Assembly (NCBI GenBank): GCA_020847355.1
Contig: JADLCG010000324.1
Location: 1 to 18,241, forward strand
Direction of reading: 5' to 3'
Source of the DNA: Anaerolineales bacterium
GTDB lineage: Bacteria > Chloroflexota > Anaerolineae > Anaerolineales > Villigracilaceae
Length of the DNA: 18,241 nucleotides
Shown here: one piece after another, positions 13,060-18,241 of the stretch
How the letters are laid out: every line of letters starts with the position of its first letter
Position numbering within the stretch: position 1 is the first letter of the stretch
Notes under the pieces: generated by a model
What the model was told of the DNA's origin: nothing
The model's database searches: none
What the model saw: the letters and a program-made list of their open reading frames with translations, nothing else
Position numbers and translations under genes: made by a program

Positions 13060-14898
13060 ATGGATGCTATACAAGGAAAATATATACTTGGCGAGTGTAC
13101 AAAAGTAGGCGACCCTCGGAGAAAACACGAGGATCGCGTCTTTACCGCTGAAATAACCTCTGCTGGCGGGCTTCCTCTACTTGTCGGTATTGTGGCGGAC
13201 GGAGTAGGAAGCGCCGATTCGGGAGAGCGTGGCGCCCAACTTGCAATTGATACAGTGTGCCGCGTCTTTGAAAATATGCGTGATGATCGAATTCCAGATA
13301 TGATTGAATATGCTCTTCGGGAGGCGAATCGCGAAGTTTATGAGGATAATCAACGCGCAGATGGAGACGGACTTACCACTCTGGTGGTTGCTGTAATTTA
13401 TAACGACCGTTGCTTTATTGGGAACGTTGGCGATAGTCGCGCATACTGGGTTCAAGGCGGCGACAAAGGCAAGATGCTTCAATTGACTCGCGATCATAGT
13501 TATTACAATATGTATGGCGGCTCTGATCCGGACAGCGAAGACGCGGGTATGCTAGTAAATGCGATTGGTCGAAAACCAGAAGTTTATGTGGATACTGGAT
13601 TTTATTTAGATGGCGAAAGAGGCGACGCTGATCAAGCTTTGCGGCGAGGGCTAAACGGGCTTCCTCTAAAACCAGGCGATTCAATCGTGCTCTGCTCAGA
13701 CGGCTTGATAAAAAATGACCCGATGGGTTCGCGTTATGCTACTGATGCTGAGATTGCTAATGCAACTCATACAGAATATGAGCCTAATACTGCCGCAGTG
13801 AAGATGGTTAGCGCAGCGCTGGGCCGCCGACCGGACGATAATGTCTCCGCGGTAACTATGCAATTCCTGACGCCGACAATTATTGCCCACATGAAGTCCC
13901 AATCGGCATCTGCGAAACAAATGCAGAAAATTAAACGCATCGGCGCAATTGCATTTGCCTTAATTTCTTTAATTTTAATTGTGACTTTAGGAGTTCGCGC
14001 GGCGCGGAATCCCGCAACTGTAACTGTTATTCAAACGACAACAGCTATGCCTACGCTAACGCCTACCAGACCGGTTGACCCCGGTACGGCGCGCGTAGAT
14101 TATGCGGCTCCAGGCTCTAATGTTGGGTTAGGACAGGAATTGACGCCCAACACGCAAATTGTGGCGGGCGGCAACGGCGTTCTCATTAGAACCGGTGAAC
14201 AAGGAGGTTATACAGGCGCTATGTATTGGTTTGGGGGCAGCGCTGGCACGGTTAATTTTGACATAGCTCACATGGCGCCTTTCCTTGCGTCTGGAGCATT
14301 ATATGTCAACCCCGGTCATAATAAAACTGAAGTCCTTTTTGCGCAGTGGGCAGATCTCCGCGCTACGGTTGAGGGTAGCCGCATGATTGTCGAGATAATT
14401 GGTAGCGATATTTGGATTTATTGCTTTGAAGGCGATTGTCTTTTAGATCCCGGCGGCGGAAAGGACCTTCTCAAAATTCAGCCTGGCTATAAAAGAATGT
14501 ATTCTCCAAATTCAGGGCAGGCGAGCGCTCCGGAAGAGATGACCTATGATGAAAAATGGACATGGAATGTAAAATGTAATTATTGTATGCTTGGATGGAA
14601 TGGTTTGCCAACGCCAACGCCAACGGCGGTTCCTTATAGCTCTAGCTCTTCTTCCAGAGATGATAGCAATGGCGGGGGGACAGGAGGAGTGTCTAGTTCT
14701 TCCAGTTCTTCCAGTTCTTCTAGTTCTTCTAGTTCTTCTAGTTCTTCTAGTTCTTCTAGTTCTTCTAGTTCTTCCAGTTCTTCTAGTTCTTCTAGTTCTT
14801 CTAGTTCTTCTAGTTCTTCTAGTTCTTCTAGTTCTTCTAGTTCTTCTAGTTCTTCTAGCTCTTCTAGTTCTTCTAGCTCTTCTACACCCTACCCGTAA
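13060..14898 (+). CDS. PP2C-type protein phosphatase with TM, extracytoplasmic FecR-like domain and poly-Ser tail
   Basis: The protein has 612 residues. The cytoplasmic PP2C domain (~5-270) shows HEDR (Glu24-Asp25), ADGVG (Asp47-Gly48), GDSRAY (124-129), CSDGL (212-216) and PDDN (258-261), so the metal ligands are intact. A TM lies at ~294-312, then a Thr/Pro linker (MPTLTPTRP) and an extracytoplasmic domain (~340-500) that looks FecR-like or simply beta-rich; this is a moderate call. A second PTPTPT linker (~524-530) leads to a Ser/Gly stretch, then 64 serines in a row (545-608) and TPYP at the end. AGGAG (13045-13049) precedes ATG. It is the natural antagonist of the kinase upstream. The unusual point is that the sensory, envelope-facing part sits on the phosphatase and not on the kinase. 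The serine tail could be an O-glycosylated spacer through the wall. Confidence 0.9.
   Translation: MDAIQGKYILGECTKVGDPRRKHEDRVFTAEITSAGGLPLLVGIVADGVGSADSGERGAQLAIDTVCRVFENMRDDRIPDMIEYALREANREVYEDNQRADGDGLTTLVVAVIYNDRCFIGNVGDSRAYWVQGGDKGKMLQLTRDHSYYNMYGGSDPDSEDAGMLVNAIGRKPEVYVDTGFYLDGERGDADQALRRGLNGLPLKPGDSIVLCSDGLIKNDPMGSRYATDAEIANATHTEYEPNTAAVKMVSAALGRRPDDNVSAVTMQFLTPTIIAHMKSQSASAKQMQKIKRIGAIAFALISLILIVTLGVRAARNPATVTVIQTTTAMPTLTPTRPVDPGTARVDYAAPGSNVGLGQELTPNTQIVAGGNGVLIRTGEQGGYTGAMYWFGGSAGTVNFDIAHMAPFLASGALYVNPGHNKTEVLFAQWADLRATVEGSRMIVEIIGSDIWIYCFEGDCLLDPGGGKDLLKIQPGYKRMYSPNSGQASAPEEMTYDEKWTWNVKCNYCMLGWNGLPTPTPTAVPYSSSSSSRDDSNGGGTGGVSSSSSSSSSSSSSSSSSSSSSSSSSSSSSSSSSSSSSSSSSSSSSSSSSSSSSSSSSSSSSSSSTPYP
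14692..14883 (+). repeat. In-frame 9-bp tandem repeat encoding 64 serines
   Basis: 192 bases of the unit AGTTCTTCT (about 21 copies) with a few silent variants (TCC for TCT, AGC for AGT) at the start and near the end. Every codon is Ser. Because the unit is a multiple of three, changes in copy number would lengthen or shorten the tail without a frameshift. Confidence 0.95.
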
Positions 14899-14981
14899 AT
14901 TGGCCTGACTATTAACAAAAAAACACTCCTGATGCAGAATTGTAGATGCGAACCCAATAACCTGTAAGCAGTACCTAGTGA

Positions 14982-15556
14982 GTTATACCACGCCGTGAGA
15001 AGCTCTCGATGACTTATGTAATGGACGGAGAGAAAAAATGCGACGTTGAAATCATGCCCCAAACGGCTGTCTGGTTTCACAGCGAAAAATTGCTATTGCC
15101 AATCCGCTAGGTGGTTGTGCGTGACTCAAAGAAAGTCTTCAAAACACAGGCTTTGTTATGCACAGATATCAAGGTCTCAGTCGAACAAATCATCGAGTGG
15201 TTTGTTCGACGTTGGCAAATTGAGGCTGCCTTTCATGATACCCGTACCTATTTGAGAGTGGAGACACAAAGACAATCGGCAGAGTTGTCTATCCTGCATA
15301 GTATGCTTGCCTTGCTGGGTTTGTTTTCCATCGTGACTTTGCTGGCAAACTTACATGCCCAGAAACAGAAACTGCCGGTTCAACAAGCGGCATGGTATAG
15401 CAAACAACTGCCTACCTTTTGGGTGTCCTGAGAATTGTGAAGCAAGTTTTATCCTCTTATCGCCCTTTTCGGACACCACAGTTTTATGCTGAAATCCAAA
15501 AAGCGCCGCGCCTTTGCTCCGCTTACCGCTACTCTCGCTCTTCTCATACTTTTTGA
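14982..15556 (+). pseudogene. Decayed DDE transposase remnant (IS4/IS701-like C-terminal half)
   Basis: The frame reads from about VIPRREKLS through TAVWFHSEKLLLPIR, then meets TAG at 15108 where relatives have Trp (PIRWV). It continues VVVRDSKKVFKTQALLCTD, and carries WFVRRWQIE (a Tyr/Phe-x2-Arg-x3-Glu type DDE signature), VETQRQSAEL and ALLGLFSIVTLLA. At ~15419-15425 the frame shifts by one base; the tail (LRIVKQVLSSYRPFRTPQFY) continues to TGA at 15554. So there is one nonsense mutation, one frameshift and no N-terminal half: it cannot make transposase. Terminal inverted repeats were not identified. It separates the phosphatase from the mannosyltransferase gene. The family assignment is from conserved C-terminal motifs and is approximate. 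Confidence 0.8.
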
Positions 15557-15621
15557 GCGTATCAAATTGATAAAGTCTAGCTTAGTTCATCTAGTTCGCC
15601 AGAAAATGGTGGTTCATCTAC

Positions 15622-17076
15622 ATGTTAAATGTAATTCGTGTTATTAAAAATAAACTAAATATTGAAAAAGCAAGCGCACTCTTTATTTTCTTGCTCACTG
15701 TGACTTTGATTTTTTACAGGCTTGACGAACCTCAAGCTATTGTATTTGATGAGACGTATCATATTCCATCTGCACAGAAATATTTGAACGGCGTTTTTTT
15801 TCAGGAATACCATCCGCCGTTAGGGAAACTCCTGATAGCTTTTGGGTATTATGCGAGTTGCCGCGGAGATATTACCAATAACTTTATCGAAGTCGAAAAG
15901 ATCGCTGAATCTTGGCCTGCAAACCTAAATATAACTTGCTTTAGGTTTGCCCCCGCAGTTTTTGGGACGTTTATCCCGTTGTTTTTTTATTTTTTAATAA
16001 AAAAAATAACGGGAAATTTTAAAATTGCGCTAAGCGTATCTTTGCTACTCTTGTTTGACACGACTTTTTTGACGCAGTCGCGAATTGCCATGTTAGATGT
16101 ATTTTTGTTGTTCTTTATTTTGGCGAGTCTGTACTATAGTGTCGTTATCATTCAAGATTTTGAGAAAAATAAAAAGAGGTTGATCCTGTATGCCTTTTTT
16201 GTGGGTTGCGCTATTAGCGTGAAATATACGGGCTTGGTTGCGCTAATCCCCTTTTTATTTTGGATAGTAAAGAATGTAATTGAAAAAAGAGCGAGGCAGC
16301 GTTTCAAACAGGTAGTCTTTGTTTTCTTTATAGTCGGAGCCGTGTTTCTGCTTTGGTGGCAAGTTCATTTTGTCCTTGCGGTAAATATTGTTTCTAATCA
16401 CACATATAAAGCTTCGACTGAACATTTACAGGTGGTTGGGGATGAATATTTAAAGGGAAATTTACTTTCAAATTTTGTTGTACGCCTGACCGATTCAATT
16501 AGATATCACATAAACCATAATGAGGGAGTGCCATCTTTGCGCTTGGGACAAAGCGATGAAATTGGTAGTCCTTGGTATCAATGGATGGTAGGCGGTAAGG
16601 CGATCAATTATCGTTGGGAGACGCCAGATAGCGTCACCTACAGGTACATCTATCTTGTTCCTAATATTGTTACATGGCTGATCTCGCTTTTAGGCGGACT
16701 TCTTGGTAGCGCGATTTTCGTTTCTGATATTTTGTTTGGATATTTAAAGAAAAGCCGAGAAAAGGTTTTTCTGGAATACCTAGTAATATTGTACTGGGGG
16801 TATATAGTTCCTTTTTGGCTCATTCAGCGAGTGATGTATCTTTATCATTATATTCCCGGGATGGTTTTTGGCTTATTACTCTGGGCGGCCGTTTTGAACA
16901 TCCTTCAGAAGGAGGGTAAGAAGATAGAATATTTACTGGCGATTACGGCGCTTGCGGCTGTAATTATCTTCTTTTTATTAAGCCCGTTTGTCTATTATTT
17001 GCCATTAACTAACGCTCAGTTTGAAATTAGAAATATTTGGCCCATTTGGGAATTAAGATGCGTACAGTGCCTTTGA
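15622..17076 (+). CDS. PMT-family (GT39) glycosyltransferase, predicted protein O-mannosyltransferase
   Basis: The protein has 484 residues and is a multi-pass membrane protein of GT-C topology (first TM ~17-32, then many segments up to ~460). Residues 43-69 carry the PMT signature: an Asp43-Glu44 pair in FDETYHIPSAQKYLNG, then EYHPPLGK (62-69). RIAMLDVFLL and SPWYQWMV are also family-typical. Such enzymes transfer mannose from a polyprenyl phosphate to Ser/Thr of exported proteins on the outer face of the membrane. The length is normal and the end looks complete (FEIRNIWPIW near the C-terminus). A weak GGTGG at 15608-15612 precedes the ATG. It lies downstream of the poly-Ser phosphatase, separated by the transposase relic, so a role in glycosylating that tail is possible but unproven. 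Its acceptor could be any exported protein. Confidence 0.88.
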   Translation: MLNVIRVIKNKLNIEKASALFIFLLTVTLIFYRLDEPQAIVFDETYHIPSAQKYLNGVFFQEYHPPLGKLLIAFGYYASCRGDITNNFIEVEKIAESWPANLNITCFRFAPAVFGTFIPLFFYFLIKKITGNFKIALSVSLLLLFDTTFLTQSRIAMLDVFLLFFILASLYYSVVIIQDFEKNKKRLILYAFFVGCAISVKYTGLVALIPFLFWIVKNVIEKRARQRFKQVVFVFFIVGAVFLLWWQVHFVLAVNIVSNHTYKASTEHLQVVGDEYLKGNLLSNFVVRLTDSIRYHINHNEGVPSLRLGQSDEIGSPWYQWMVGGKAINYRWETPDSVTYRYIYLVPNIVTWLISLLGGLLGSAIFVSDILFGYLKKSREKVFLEYLVILYWGYIVPFWLIQRVMYLYHYIPGMVFGLLLWAAVLNILQKEGKKIEYLLAITALAAVIIFFLLSPFVYYLPLTNAQFEIRNIWPIWELRCVQCL

Positions 17077-17102
17077 ATTTCTTTAAGAAGATCACGCCAC
17101 GC

Positions 17103-18241
17103 TTACCCCAACATTAACTTCGGACGGTATTGCAAAGCCTCCGCCAAATGTGCGGATTGAATCTCTGCGCTTCCCGCTAGATCGGCGATAGTTCTCGCCA
17201 ATTTCAAAATGCGATGATACGCCCGCGCCGATAGATTCATCTGACTCATCGCGGCGCGCATCAGGCTTTGACCTTCATCCTGCAGTTGACAAAATTGGCG
17301 AATCTCCCCGACGCGCATATCTGAATTGGAAACAACGTCTGAATTGCCGAATCTTTTTTGTTGAATATCCCTAGCCGCTTGCACTCTTTGACGAATTGTT
17401 TCAGAGGTTTCGCCTAATTTGTTGCCGCTTAACTTTTCATAATCCACGCGCGGGACTTCAATATGAATATCAATGCGGTCGAGCATGGGACCTGAAATCC
17501 GTTTTTGATATTTGGTCACCACGGCTGGGGCGCAGGTGCAAGGTTTTTGCGAATCGCCGTAATAGCCGCACGGACAGGGATTCATCGCCGCGATAAGTTG
17601 AAAGTTTGCCGAAAAAGTGAGCGAGCCTTTGGCGCGGCTGATGGTGACGATTTTATCTTCCATCGGCTGACGCATGACTTCCAGCACGCGCGAACCAAAT
17701 TCAGGAAATTCATCTAAAAATAAAACGCCGCGATGCGCGAGCGAGATTTCTCCGGGCTTGGGGATGTTTCCGCCGCCGACTAAACCTGCGTGTGAAATTG
17801 TATGATGGGGTGAGCGAAAGGGACGTTGTTTGATCAATGGCGTGCCAGCGGGGAGTTGATCTGCCACTGAAAAGATTCTGGTCACATCCAGCGCTTCTTC
17901 GATGGATATTTCCGGTAGAATGCCGGGCAAGGCGCGGGCTAATAATGTTTTGCCTGCGCCGGGCGAGCCAACCATCAGTACGTTATGTCCGCCAGCCGCG
18001 GCGACTTCTAATGCGCGTTTGACGTGTTCTTGTCCTTTGATTTCGGAAAAATCAGTGGGGGTGAATAACGGTTCCAGTGAATCTGTTGAAGCTTGGTAAA
18101 TGCCAATAGATTGCCGACCCGCTAAATGGTCGTAAAGATGCGCGAGCGTTTTGACAGGATACACGTCCAGATCGGGAATCAAAGCCGCTTCGCCCGCATC
18201 TGCTTCGGCGACGAAGATGCGCTTAAATCCATTGGCGCGCG
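17103..18241 (-). CDS. comM: ComM/YifB-like AAA+ ATPase (Mg-chelatase-like), C-terminal part, start outside window
   Basis: The minus-strand gene is convergent with the mannosyltransferase gene (26 bases between the stops). The frame is open to the right edge: the outermost codons read ANGFKRIFVAEADAGEAAL, typical of the end of the ComM N-terminal domain, so the start lies beyond the window and about 380 of the usual ~500 residues are present. Landmarks are Walker A GSPGAGKT, RPFRSPHHTISHAGLVGGG, Walker B GVLFLDEFPEF, NPCPCGYYG with its cysteines, and the C-terminal helical domain with SARAYHRILKLARTIADL. ComM is a hexameric helicase that promotes branch migration in natural transformation; many bacteria that are not known to be competent also carry it. 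There is no evident link to the secretion locus. No terminator is visible between the two convergent genes. Confidence 0.93.
   Translation of the reverse strand, partial: RANGFKRIFVAEADAGEAALIPDLDVYPVKTLAHLYDHLAGRQSIGIYQASTDSLEPLFTPTDFSEIKGQEHVKRALEVAAAGGHNVLMVGSPGAGKTLLARALPGILPEISIEEALDVTRIFSVADQLPAGTPLIKQRPFRSPHHTISHAGLVGGGNIPKPGEISLAHRGVLFLDEFPEFGSRVLEVMRQPMEDKIVTISRAKGSLTFSANFQLIAAMNPCPCGYYGDSQKPCTCAPAVVTKYQKRISGPMLDRIDIHIEVPRVDYEKLSGNKLGETSETIRQRVQAARDIQQKRFGNSDVVSNSDMRVGEIRQFCQLQDEGQSLMRAAMSQMNLSARAYHRILKLARTIADLAGSAEIQSAHLAEALQYRPKLMLG

Noticed and set aside
14591..14908. Overlapping plus-strand frame giving a VLL-repeat protein
   Set aside because: It is an alternate-frame reading of the serine repeat inside the phosphatase gene. 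It has no ribosome site of its own, and the low-complexity DNA keeps all frames open.
15046..15255. Separate small gene in another frame of the transposase relic
   Set aside because: The conserved transposase motifs are in the neighbouring frame; this frame shows no family resemblance.
15585..15620. Direct repeat GTTCATCTA (15585-15593 and 15612-15620) as an IS target duplication
   Set aside because: Both copies lie on the same side of the transposase relic, so they do not flank it. Probably chance.
17396..18099. Several plus-strand open frames opposite comM
   Set aside because: They are antisense shadows of a clearly coding minus-strand gene, with no recognisable products.
1..18241. CRISPR arrays, tRNA or rRNA genes
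   Set aside because: No spaced direct repeats, cloverleaf-like segments or rRNA-conserved stretches were recognised on reading; the only strong tandem repeat is the coding serine tract.

Overview
The window looks like a bacterial chromosome segment, most likely from the Chloroflexota (Anaerolineae-like). That placement is an inference. It rests on the Thr-Pro linkers in the phosphatase, the Shine-Dalgarno-led genes, the mix of AT-rich and GC-richer genes, and a divergent type VII-like secretion locus flanked by housekeeping-type genes (trehalose synthase, ComM). No rRNA, tRNA or CRISPR array was seen.

Layout: (1) 1-827 is the 3' part of a trehalose synthase gene, closed by a strong hairpin terminator. 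(2) 1109-3420 is a cargo module. It holds two proteins that share a nearly identical 88-residue WXG100-like head but carry unrelated protease tails (a C39-like cysteine peptidase and a calpain-like cysteine protease), followed by a small predicted lipoprotein and a short relic of another C39-like tail. (3) 3577-14898 is the putative machine: a single-pass membrane protein, two small WXG100-like proteins, an intergenic terminator/attenuator, a 1411-residue EccC/EssC-type triple FtsK/SpoIIIE ATPase, a probable ubiquitin-like/FHA fusion, a vWA-like/TM/FHA membrane protein, a soluble Ser/Thr kinase, and a membrane PP2C phosphatase whose extracytoplasmic part ends in 64 consecutive serines. (4) 14982-15556 is a decayed transposase. 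(5) 15622-17076 is a PMT-family (GT39) mannosyltransferase-like membrane protein. (6) 17103-18241, on the minus strand, is the C-terminal part of a ComM/YifB-like AAA+ protein that runs off the window.

How the parts may work together (inference): the WXG100-like proteins and WXG-headed proteases would be substrates of the triple ATPase. The kinase, phosphatase and two FHA proteins would form a phospho-switch that controls assembly or firing. The extracytoplasmic vWA-like and FecR-like/poly-Ser domains could sense or anchor in the envelope. The recognised membrane-channel genes of actinobacterial (EccB, EccD, EccE) or Firmicute (EssA, EssB, EsaA) systems are not visible here. The channel is therefore either encoded elsewhere or made of unfamiliar parts such as the 3577 and 10006 products. 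The most interesting content is this T7SS-like locus with modular calpain and C39 effectors and a built-in kinase/phosphatase/FHA circuit.
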